Translations under genes and position numbers: made by a program
The notes under the pieces: model-generated
The model's database searches: none
The model's input: the letters and a program-made list of their open reading frames with translations, nothing else
What the model was told of the DNA's origin: nothing
Part shown: piece after piece, positions 24,828 through 32,136 of the stretch
Numbering within the stretch: the first letter of the stretch is position 1
Layout of the letters: every line of letters begins with the position of its first letter
Origin: Caballeronia glebae
Lineage (GTDB): Bacteria; Pseudomonadota; Gammaproteobacteria; Burkholderiales; Burkholderiaceae
NCBI RefSeq assembly: GCF_001545035.1
Contig: NZ_FCOJ02000066.1
Location: forward strand, 1 to 38,076
Direction: 5' to 3'
Length of the DNA stretch: 38,076 nucleotides

Positions 24828-25303
24828 TTGTTTCTCTTTCGGATGTCGTCGGCCCGCGCCGCGTGGCTGCGGGACACTCATTTTGGAAAGGTCCCGGACG
24901 ACCGATCGTCCAGCTCCTTCTGTTTCAGGTTATCGGCAACGGAAAACGTTTCTTTACGGGTGCGCTTGAAAGCGCCCCGAAGAAGTATTGAAATTATTTT
25001 GTCTGAACAATGGGTGGGTCGATCTATTGGGCATTGCGGACGCCTTTCTGAAAACGATCGCAGCCAGCGTGCCACGCGTCAAATTCCCGTTCAATTCCCG
25101 AGTCTCGATGAAAGCGATATCGAATCTTGCAAAGTTGTGCAATAACGTTTGAACATAAGTCATCCGAAGTATTGAAAGAAAGCTTTGTATAAAACTTAGT
25201 CAATCTCAATATTTTATTCGTGTCAGTTCGGCCGGATGGTGCTAATGTGCAGCCAATCATTTTTCTCTCACCCGGGCAGGGCCCGCATGGAGCGCACTCG
25301 GCC
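24828..25303. other. AT-rich divergent intergenic region (476 bases)
   Basis: Lies between the small - strand gene and the porin. It is much richer in A and T than its neighbours and has no supported gene. The 12-mer GAAGTATTGAAA occurs twice in the same orientation, at 24982-24993 and 25166-25177. TTGCA-N6-TGCAA is an inverted repeat at 25129-25144. The region probably holds the promoter and leader of the porin; I could not pick a convincing -35/-10 pair. Confidence 0.5.
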
Positions 25304-26413
25304 ATGAAATTTCGTCTCTGGACAGCGGCAGGTATTCTCGCTCTCGCCTCGTCAGGCGCATGGGCCCAAACGAGCGTCACGATGTACGGGCGTCTCGATG
25401 GCGGCATCGAATATCTGAATCACATCGCGAACGGCACGGGCGGCAGTTCGTCGCGCTGGAGCGCCGAAGGCGGCGATTGGGGCACCAGCATGTGGGGTCT
25501 CAAAGGCAACGAAGATCTCGGCGGCGGCCTGGCCGCCGTCTTCGACCTGGAAACAGCCATCCAGATCATGAACGGCACGACCGGCGGCGGACGTCTCTGG
25601 TCGCGTCGCGCCTATGTCGGGGTGAACTCGAAGACGTGGGGCCAGTTGCAGGCAGGCCGCAACCTTTTCATCGATAGCGACGGCGTATGGGAATTCGATC
25701 CCTTCGTGCAACAAGCGGTTTCATCGGCGTCGCTCGTGCGCGGACGCAACTGGCAGCAGACGAGCAATAACGTCGAATATCACAGCCCCGTGTTTCGTGG
25801 CTTCGACGTGCAGGGCCAGTACGCGTTCGGCAATCAGCCGGGCGCGTTCAATTCGGGCGCGCAGGGCGAATTCGGCCGCTCCGAAGGCATCATGCTGAGT
25901 TATCACTCGACCATGCTCGACGTGCGCGGCATCTACGACGAATTGCGCAATCAGAACGGCAAGATGGACAACATCTTTCAGGCGTCGCGCGAGTACTTCG
26001 TCGGCGCGAATCTGAAGGTAGACAAGTGGAAAGTGCAGGCCGCCTACACGCATTACGCCGCGCCTGATTCGCTCGCAGGCGTGGCCGATACCGCCGATCA
26101 CTACTGGCTCGGCGCGACGTATGCGGTGACGCCCGCCTGGGCCGTCACCGCGGCGGGCTTTTATATCCACGTGGGCGAGGGCGGCGGCGATGCGGCGCAC
26201 GATCCCGCGAGCCACGCGATGCTCTACGCGCTCGGCACGACCTATAACTTCAGCAAGCGCACCTTTCTATACGGCACCGTCGCGTACGTGCGCAACAGCG
26301 CGAACGGCACGTTCTCGGTCTTCGCGACGCCGCGCGATGGCGATCCCAGCACGAGCCCGATGGCGGGCCAATCGCAGACGGGCGCATACGTCGGGATGAT
26401 GCACGTGTTCTGA
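25304..26413 (+). CDS. Outer-membrane porin (Burkholderia-type general porin)
   Basis: A 369-residue porin with a 21-residue signal peptide (cleavage after SSGAWA, before QTSVTMYG). The mature N-terminus SVTMYGRLDGGIEYL and the segment WGLKGNEDLGGGLAAVFDLE are hallmarks of neisserial/burkholderial trimeric porins, as are RLWSRRAYVGVNSKTWGQLQAGR and SNNVEYHSPVFRGF. The protein ends in Phe, as needed for insertion by the Bam complex. ATG 25304 starts exactly at the signal peptide; the frame is open to 25220. The leader is long and AT-rich, suggesting regulated transcription. Specificity is not predictable. It converges on the PAS-LuxR gene with 36 bases between. Confidence 0.94.
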   Translation: MKFRLWTAAGILALASSGAWAQTSVTMYGRLDGGIEYLNHIANGTGGSSSRWSAEGGDWGTSMWGLKGNEDLGGGLAAVFDLETAIQIMNGTTGGGRLWSRRAYVGVNSKTWGQLQAGRNLFIDSDGVWEFDPFVQQAVSSASLVRGRNWQQTSNNVEYHSPVFRGFDVQGQYAFGNQPGAFNSGAQGEFGRSEGIMLSYHSTMLDVRGIYDELRNQNGKMDNIFQASREYFVGANLKVDKWKVQAAYTHYAAPDSLAGVADTADHYWLGATYAVTPAWAVTAAGFYIHVGEGGGDAAHDPASHAMLYALGTTYNFSKRTFLYGTVAYVRNSANGTFSVFATPRDGDPSTSPMAGQSQTGAYVGMMHVF

Positions 26414-26449
26414 ACGATGCATCGAAAGCTCCATTCAGCGGGCGTCGAT

Positions 26450-27013
26450 TCAGGCCAATAGCCGCGCTATCAGGTCTTGTGTCGCTCGCGCGCCATATTT
26501 GCGCAGCAGGCTTGCGCGATGTATATCGACCGTGCGCGGGCTAATATTCAGCTCCTTGCCGATTTCCTTGCTCGTCATGCCATGCACGAGCAAAGCGGCG
26601 ACGTCGCGTTCGCGTTCGGTCAGCATGCTCGCGTTATCCGATTGCTTCGTGCCCTGCGATAAATCCGTAAAAGTCCAGATCGCAAGTTCGAAAGGTCGCT
26701 TCGGGTTATATCCGAAGCCGCAGACCGTCACCCAGAAATAACTTCCGTCGACGCGCCGCATGATGCGGTCATCGCTGAATACCGCGTGCTTTGCGAGCAA
26801 AGGCGCGAGACGGTCGCCGGTGGTGGTGAAATCCTTCTGCTCCGGATAGAGCTTCGAGAACGATTGCGCGATGATGTCGCTGCGTTTCGCCCTGAATAAC
26901 TCCAGCGCTCGCGTATTGCAGTCCACCATGATCCGCTCTCTTGCAACGATAACAGCGACGGGCAAATGCTTGAACAAGTCCTCGTAGTCGAGCTTGGGCG
27001 TCGAGTCGGTCAT
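26450..27013 (-). CDS. PAS-LuxR one-component regulator
   Basis: A 187-residue regulator: a single PAS domain (about residues 10-118, with EDLFKHLPVAVIVA, IMRRVDGSYFWVTV) joined to a LuxR-type HTH (about 128-187: TERERDVAALLVHGMTSKEI, then LNISPRTVDIHRASLLRKYG). There is no receiver or acyl-homoserine-lactone domain, so it probably senses a ligand or redox signal through the PAS domain and binds DNA directly, or it partners with a kinase. It is 79 bases after the DUF5943-type gene on the same strand and may be co-transcribed, or act on the betaine unit or the porin next to it. Start ATG is complementary to 27011-27013. Confidence 0.88.
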   Translation of the reverse strand: MTDSTPKLDYEDLFKHLPVAVIVARERIMVDCNTRALELFRAKRSDIIAQSFSKLYPEQKDFTTTGDRLAPLLAKHAVFSDDRIMRRVDGSYFWVTVCGFGYNPKRPFELAIWTFTDLSQGTKQSDNASMLTERERDVAALLVHGMTSKEIGKELNISPRTVDIHRASLLRKYGARATQDLIARLLA

Positions 27014-27092
27014 GTCGGGAGGTTATCGCGTCTGGCGAAGAGGTACTGTAACACCGAGGTTCGGCACCTTTCGCACAGACGTTGCAGCGTGT

Positions 27093-27635
27093 TCAAGACT
27101 CCGTGGCGGACGGACTCACTTCGAACACGCAGCAATCGCAGCCTTCGCCCCCGCATTGCGTCTCGATCGATTTCGAGCGCGGGCCTTTCTTCGCGCTGTC
27201 GGGTGCGGTGTCGTTCACCCAGTCCATCGCGCCCGCGAACCAGCCCGCGAACATGTAGCAGAGCTTGCCCTCCTTGCCCGGCTGCGCGAGCACGAACGAC
27301 GAGTTATGCAGATGAATGCGCGCGTGCGATGTCGACGGATCGGCTTCGACGATAGTGAAGAGTCCCCAGCCGCGCTGCGACAGACGCTTCAGGTAATGCT
27401 CGAAGCACGCTATCCCGCTGATGCCGTGCTTCCCGGCTTCCTTGTCGCACCAGTGATACGCAGACTTATAGCCCGCCTTGTAAAGAATTTCGGCATAGGT
27501 CTCGCGGCCGAGCGCGTCTTCCACCGCGACGTGATTGTTCGTGAAGAAGTGGCGCGGCACGTAGAGCATCGGCAGCGCGTCGGTGGTCCAGACGCCGGTT
27601 TGCGGATCGACGTCGATAGGCAGTTGCGGTTGCAT
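27093..27635 (-). CDS. DUF5943-type protein of the dimethylglycine locus
   Basis: A 180-residue soluble protein with a conserved LPMLYVPRHFFTNNHVAVEDALG start and a Cys-rich end (CGGEGCDCCVFEV) that could bind metal or a cofactor; it looks like a V4R-type small-molecule domain. From memory it matches the PA5397 family (DUF5943), always next to a dipeptidase-like gene and dgcA/dgcB in Pseudomonas, where the cluster handles dimethylglycine made from choline and betaine. Here too the dipeptidase-like gene lies 7 bases upstream, so the pair is conserved. dgcAB are not in the window. Its biochemical role is not known to me. Confidence 0.8.
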   Translation of the reverse strand: MQPQLPIDVDPQTGVWTTDALPMLYVPRHFFTNNHVAVEDALGRETYAEILYKAGYKSAYHWCDKEAGKHGISGIACFEHYLKRLSQRGWGLFTIVEADPSTSHARIHLHNSSFVLAQPGKEGKLCYMFAGWFAGAMDWVNDTAPDSAKKGPRSKSIETQCGGEGCDCCVFEVSPSATES

Positions 27636-27642
27636 GCTCGAC

Positions 27643-28614
27643 TCAGCCGTTCCAGACTTCGCCGAATACGCGCAGCCAGTTTTCGCCCATCACTTTTTTG
27701 ATGCGCGATTCGCTCCAACCGGCCTTTTCCATAGCGGCAGTGAGGTTCGGGAATTCGCCGATCGTGCGAATGCCTTCCGGATTCACGACCTTGCCGAAGT
27801 CCGTCAGACGGCGATAGCGGCCCTTGTCATGCGTGATCCAGTCGAAGAATTCGGTGCTATAGCCTTGCGTGAAATCCGTGCCTATGCCGACCTTGTCTTC
27901 GCCGATCAGATCGATAACATATTCGATAGCTTCGAGATAATCGTCGACGGTTGCGTCCGCGCCCCTTCGCAGGAAGGGCATGAACATCGTCACGCCGACG
28001 AAACCGTTCGCATCGGAAATCTCGCGCAGTTGATCATCCGTCTTGTTACGCGGATGCTCCTTCAAGGTGTACGGGCAGCAATGCGAGTACGTGACGGGCT
28101 TCTTCGAGCAGGCGATCGCATCGGAAGAAGTCTTCGCGCCGACATGCGAGAGATCCACCATGATGCCGACGCGATTCATTTCCTGAATCACCTCGCGGCC
28201 ATATCCCGACAGGCCGCCATCGGGCTCATAAGAACCGGTGCCGACGAGATTCTGCGTGTTATAGCAAAGCTGAACCACGTTCACGCCCAGCTCCTTGAAT
28301 ACTTCGATATAGCCGAGGTTATCCTCGAACGCATACGAGTTCTGGAAGCCGAAGATGATGCCGGTCTTGTCCTCCTTCTTCGCGCGCCGGATGTCGTCGG
28401 TCGTGCGCACGAGCGTGAGAATTTCGCTGTATTCGCGGATCTGCTGCTTCATTTCCGCGATGTTATCGATGGTCTTCTGAAAGTCTTCCCACACCGAGAC
28501 GGTGCAGTTCACGGCGGTGACGCCGCCCTTGCGCATATCTTCGAATACGGAGCGCTCGAACTTCGAGATGTTCAATCCGTCGATGATGATGCTCGAATCG
28601 TGCAGGCTACTCAT
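27643..28614 (-). CDS. M19-like membrane dipeptidase homologue (PA5396 type)
   Basis: A 323-residue protein of the renal dipeptidase (M19) fold. It keeps VDLSHVG, a following YSHCCP and GIGTDFTQG, which supply two metal-site His and the catalytic-region Asp. The N-terminal HxD ligand pair is missing: the canonical DGHND reads DGLNI (residues 12-16), and the bridging Glu segment is replaced by FGFQNS. This divergence is shared, as I recall, by the PA5396 branch in dimethylglycine loci, so it may not be a standard dipeptidase. KEHPRNKTDDQLR and NPEGIRTIGEFPNL are conserved in that branch. Start is the ATG complementary to 28612-28614, 40 bases after the transporter. Confidence 0.88.
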   Translation of the reverse strand: MSSLHDSSIIIDGLNISKFERSVFEDMRKGGVTAVNCTVSVWEDFQKTIDNIAEMKQQIREYSEILTLVRTTDDIRRAKKEDKTGIIFGFQNSYAFEDNLGYIEVFKELGVNVVQLCYNTQNLVGTGSYEPDGGLSGYGREVIQEMNRVGIMVDLSHVGAKTSSDAIACSKKPVTYSHCCPYTLKEHPRNKTDDQLREISDANGFVGVTMFMPFLRRGADATVDDYLEAIEYVIDLIGEDKVGIGTDFTQGYSTEFFDWITHDKGRYRRLTDFGKVVNPEGIRTIGEFPNLTAAMEKAGWSESRIKKVMGENWLRVFGEVWNG

Positions 28615-28654
28615 GGCTAATATCCGTCCGGTATCTTATGGAAGAGAAGAGCGC

Positions 28655-30016
28655 TCAGATGGTTCTCTTGATGGCGCGCTCGACCGCCGCGCGATCGCTC
28701 TTACCCGCGCTCGCCGGGCCCGCTTCTTCGAGCGCGGTCTTCGACGTTTCGCGCAGCGAGAGACCGCCGATCATCGCGAAGATCGACACGGCGATCAGGT
28801 AATACGCCGGCGACAGCTTCGTTCCCGTCTCCGAGATCAACCACGTCGCGACGAGCGGCGCGGTGCCGCCGAAGATCGTGTACGCGAGGTTGTACGTGAT
28901 CGCGGAACCGGTGTATCGCGTCTTGGTGGCGAACACTTCCGACAGAAGCGGGGCAGTGACCACGCCCGACAGCACCGCGCCCACGGCGAGGAGCGCAACG
29001 CCGAGGAGCGACTGGGACAGGTTGCCCGATCCACCGAGCGAGAAAGCCGGATAGACCGAGGCGATGATGAAGATGCACGTCGTCGCGATCGTCGCGCGGC
29101 GGCCCACGAGATCGGAGAAAAGGCCGGCGAGCGGGCACAGGGCCGCGGCGAAGAAGAGCGCGAGCACGGTCACGAGAAGCGACGTGCCGCGAGACAGATG
29201 TCCGGCAACCTGCATATACGTCGCGAAGTACGTCGTGAAGGTATAGAAGGAAAGCGCCGTCACCGAGACGAACGCGCCGAGCTTCAGGATGTTTCCGGAC
29301 TGCGAATGCAGGGTTTCCATCAGCGGCGCATGCGCGACTTCGTGCTTTCCTTCGAGCGCCTTGAATGCCGGCGTCTCGTGCAGATTCACGCGCAGATACA
29401 CGCCGATGAGACCGACCGGCGCCGCGATCAGAAACGGCACGCGCCATCCCCAGTCGACCATCGCGGCGGGCGAGAGCGACGATTCGAGCGCATACGCGAC
29501 GATCGCCGCGCACGCGAACGAGGAGAATGTCGAGACCGGCACGAAGCTGCCGAAGAACGCGCGGCGCCGGCGCGGCGCGTGCTCCATCACATAGGCGCAG
29601 GCGCCCGCGTACTCGCCGCCGGCGGAAAAGCCCTGCACGCAGCGGATGATCGTGAGAAGTAGCGGCGCCCAATAACCGATGCTTGCATAAGTCGGCAACA
29701 GCCCGATCAGCGTCGTGGCGCCGGCCATCATCAGGATAGTGAAGGCGAGGGTGCGCTTACGACCGATGCGGTCTCCGACCACGCCGAAAAAGAGCCCGCC
29801 GAGCGGACGAAATGCGAAAGCGACCGCAAAGACCGCGAACGTCTTCAAAAGCCCGACAGTGGGATCGCCGCTGGGAAAGAACTCGCGCGTCAGAATGGTC
29901 GCGAGAAACCCATACGCCGCGAAATCGAACCATTCGACAAAGTTACCGATGGACGCCGCGGCTATGACACGTCTTAGCGTCTTGGTATCTACCGTCTGGG
30001 CTGCTTGATATGCCAT
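28655..30016 (-). CDS. MFS transporter, ProP/MHS family
   Basis: A 453-residue metabolite:proton symporter. Family motifs: ASIGNFVEWFDFAAYGFLAT in helix 1, FAFRPLGGLFFGVVGDRIGR with motif A, RCVQGFSAGGEYAGACAYVM, and GWRVPFLIAAPVGLIGVYLR before the central loop. This group carries proline, betaine, ectoine and other zwitterions or organic acids. With a betaine-binding protein upstream and the dimethylglycine-type pair downstream, betaine or a methylated glycine is the likely substrate. Start ATG complementary to 30014-30016 follows AGAGGACC. A 14-bp palindrome lies about 85-100 bases upstream. Confidence 0.9.
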   Translation of the reverse strand: MAYQAAQTVDTKTLRRVIAAASIGNFVEWFDFAAYGFLATILTREFFPSGDPTVGLLKTFAVFAVAFAFRPLGGLFFGVVGDRIGRKRTLAFTILMMAGATTLIGLLPTYASIGYWAPLLLTIIRCVQGFSAGGEYAGACAYVMEHAPRRRRAFFGSFVPVSTFSSFACAAIVAYALESSLSPAAMVDWGWRVPFLIAAPVGLIGVYLRVNLHETPAFKALEGKHEVAHAPLMETLHSQSGNILKLGAFVSVTALSFYTFTTYFATYMQVAGHLSRGTSLLVTVLALFFAAALCPLAGLFSDLVGRRATIATTCIFIIASVYPAFSLGGSGNLSQSLLGVALLAVGAVLSGVVTAPLLSEVFATKTRYTGSAITYNLAYTIFGGTAPLVATWLISETGTKLSPAYYLIAVSIFAMIGGLSLRETSKTALEEAGPASAGKSDRAAVERAIKRTI

Positions 30017-30077
30017 GGTCCTCTACCCCTTTCACGTGTCGGTTTGCGTCCGAATTGAAAGGAGCGTAAGTGCTCAA

Positions 30078-30114
30078 ATTACTTAGGTCCATACGTGTCA
30101 ATTACCTAGGTAAT
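30078..30114. promoter_or_regulatory. Candidate operator: ATTACCTAGGTAAT palindrome plus imperfect copy
   Basis: A perfect 14-bp palindrome, ATTACCTAGGTAAT, is at 30101-30114, and ATTACTTAGGT, one change from its left eleven bases, is at 30078-30088. They are two helical turns apart, upstream of the ProP-like transporter on the - strand. This arrangement fits a dimeric regulator binding two sites; the regulator is unknown. Confidence 0.55.
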
Positions 30115-30136
30115 CGGCTTCGAGTGACATTGGCGG

Positions 30137-30163
30137 CGCGCCCGGCAAACACGGCCGGGCGCG
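30137..30163. other. GC-rich hairpin after the betaine-binding gene
   Basis: CGCGCCCGGC (30137-30146) pairs with GCCGGGCGCG (30154-30163). It lies 9 bases beyond the stop of the - strand binding-protein gene but lacks a T tract, so it may be a weak terminator or a 3' stabilising stem that sets the ratio of binding protein to transporter. Confidence 0.5.
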
Positions 30164-30172
30164 GCCTTGCGT

Positions 30173-31048
30173 CTATTGCTGAAGCCAGGCCTGGACTTTC
30201 TCCGGATGGCTGTCGACGAACTTTTTCGCGGCGGCGCTCCAGTCGTTCGATGCATTGCCATCGAGCTCGATCGCTTCGACATCGGCCAGAGTCAGCTTGA
30301 AGTGCCGGATGAAGACGTTCGCGCGAGGATACTTTGCAGCGAACTGCTTCGAGGCGAAGCCGTGAATCTGCTCGTCGCCGCCGAGCACGCCCTTGGGGTC
30401 TTTCAGATAGCGCATCTTGTACTTTTGCCAGAGCCAGTGCGGGCTCCAGACCGTCGCGACGATCCAGTTCTTCGATTGATAGGCGCGCGCAACCGCGGTC
30501 AGCATGCCGGCTTCGCTCGCGCGGATCAGGTTATATCCGGCGAGGTCGTATTCCTTCAGCGCCTTCTCCGAGGCGACCATTTCGCCAGCACCCGGCTCGA
30601 TGCCTTGAATCGTGCTGTTCAGCTTGGCTTTGACATCGGGCTTGTTCAGATCGCCGATCGACGCCACTTCGCTCTCGGGCACGTAATCCGGGACTGCCCA
30701 GCCGATCTTCGCGCCGGAGTAGATGATGCCGAGATCTTCCATGTCGTTCTTGAAGCGCGCGTAATAGGCCGCGTGCGTGACCGGAAGCCACGCGCCCAGC
30801 ATCAGATCAACGTCGCCGCGCGCAATGCCCTGAAACTGAATGCCGAGGTCCGCGGTGGTCAGGGTAACGGGCTGGTTCAGCTTCGTTTCGAGAACGTACT
30901 TCGCGGTGTAGACGACCGCTTGCGTATCGGCCCAGTTGGCGAGCGTGATCTTGATCGGCTCGGCGGCGCTCGCGCACATCGCGAACGTGACAGTGGAGAC
31001 TGCGACGGCAGCCTTCATGACGAAGCTTACGGACAAGGCGTTCTTCAT
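30173..31048 (-). CDS. Glycine betaine/choline ABC substrate-binding protein (OpuAC)
   Basis: A 291-residue periplasmic binding protein. The signal peptide ends at MCASA, before AEPIKITLANW. OpuAC-family features are TLANWADTQAVVYTAKYVLE, the GDVDLMLGAWLPVTHAAYY segment and WSPHWLWQKYKMRYLKDP. Trp residues in these segments would form the aromatic cage that holds a quaternary ammonium group. AAGGA precedes the first ATG (complementary to 31046-31048) at good spacing. No permease or ATPase gene is adjacent, so it is an orphan binding protein, as known for the CaiX/CbcX/BetX proteins of Pseudomonas that share one core transporter. The ligand could be betaine, choline or carnitine. Confidence 0.9.
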   Translation of the reverse strand: MKNALSVSFVMKAAVAVSTVTFAMCASAAEPIKITLANWADTQAVVYTAKYVLETKLNQPVTLTTADLGIQFQGIARGDVDLMLGAWLPVTHAAYYARFKNDMEDLGIIYSGAKIGWAVPDYVPESEVASIGDLNKPDVKAKLNSTIQGIEPGAGEMVASEKALKEYDLAGYNLIRASEAGMLTAVARAYQSKNWIVATVWSPHWLWQKYKMRYLKDPKGVLGGDEQIHGFASKQFAAKYPRANVFIRHFKLTLADVEAIELDGNASNDWSAAAKKFVDSHPEKVQAWLQQ

Positions 31049-31292
31049 TTACGTTTCCTTGTATCGAGTTGGTTTTATCGAAGACGTGATGCGATCGATT
31101 CTCCTGATCTATGAGCACATTCATTTGCGACGGCAAAGCGACTGCAGGCGATGCCCTGCAGACCGCAGTATTCGGGGGCATTAAGGCGGCGTCAATGTTC
31201 TTTGCTTTCGCGTTGGCTGCATCAGGAAAGGGTTTACGCCGATGAACGCGCATGTTTAAAAAAGCGCGCGATGCCCGACGAGTTGCCGCCAT

Positions 31293-31910
31293 CTATTGCG
31301 GCGCGCGTTTGAGGTATCGGTGGCGATAGACGATGGTCCATGCGGTCAGTCCGCCATACGTCGCGTACCTGACCCACGTGGAGAGCCGGCCGGCTTCCGG
31401 CTCGGCCAGCGCGAGCGTGATCCAGAGACGGCCAAGATTCTCGCCGACGAGCCCAATGCCCCAGACGGCGGTCATCAGCCGGATAGACCTGACAAGTGCC
31501 GGACGCGCTTGCCAGAGCGCGTCGAATTCGGTCTCGCGGCCTTGTGCTTCGCGCGACATCGTCGAGCGCGCGAGGTAGTACACCAGCGGCCGGTCGCGAA
31601 AGAGCGAAAGCAGAAACATCGCGCCGATGATGCCGCTCACGGCCGGCTCACGCGCTTCGCCCATCCAGCGCGCCGCGCCGGACAGCAAGATCATCAGCGA
31701 CATGGCGATGCCCGCCAGCACGATGGCGCTCAGCGCGTCGAAATGCCTCAAGCGCACGCCATCGAAGATCATCCACGCGATCAGCGGCACGGCCGAGGCT
31801 ATGAGTGCGCCCACCACGCCGAAATGGCCGATCGTGATCCTGTACGCGAGCGCGGGCAACGCCACGTTCACGACGAACGCGAGTCCATAACGTGCGGACG
31901 GAATCCTCAT
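31293..31910 (-). CDS. Small multi-pass membrane protein, VC0807-like
   Basis: A 205-residue protein with about five or six membrane helices (for example YGLAFVVNVALPALAYRI and GVVGALIASAVPLIAWMIF near the start). The central IIGAMFLLSLFRDRPLVYYLA segment resembles the VC0807 family of uncharacterised membrane proteins, a match from memory. The ATG complementary to 31908-31910 is preceded by GGAGATATCG and is preferred to the longer frame reaching 32024. The gap on its left (31049-31292) holds only a small CTGCAGG inverted repeat. No function is assigned. Confidence 0.75.
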   Translation of the reverse strand: MRIPSARYGLAFVVNVALPALAYRITIGHFGVVGALIASAVPLIAWMIFDGVRLRHFDALSAIVLAGIAMSLMILLSGAARWMGEAREPAVSGIIGAMFLLSLFRDRPLVYYLARSTMSREAQGRETEFDALWQARPALVRSIRLMTAVWGIGLVGENLGRLWITLALAEPEAGRLSTWVRYATYGGLTAWTIVYRHRYLKRAPQ

Positions 31911-32136
31911 CGATATCTCCAAGTGCCATTTCCTCCGACGGATCGTCAATGCGCTCGCCTGAGCGGAGATTGCATCGGCGCTGTCGGCATGAGCGACAAT
32001 TATTCGCGTTGAATTTCGTGGCACTCCTCATAAGATATAGTGACCGTCATTCGCCATCGTCACGCCGGTCATAACCCATGCGCTATGAATCGGCGTCTTC
32101 GTGAATTTTTAAGATTACCTCAATAAGGAAACGATC

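Noticed and set aside
28502..29662. 386-codon + strand frame over the dipeptidase and transporter genes
   Set aside because: Almost entirely charged residues, no motif, and antisense to two well-supported genes.
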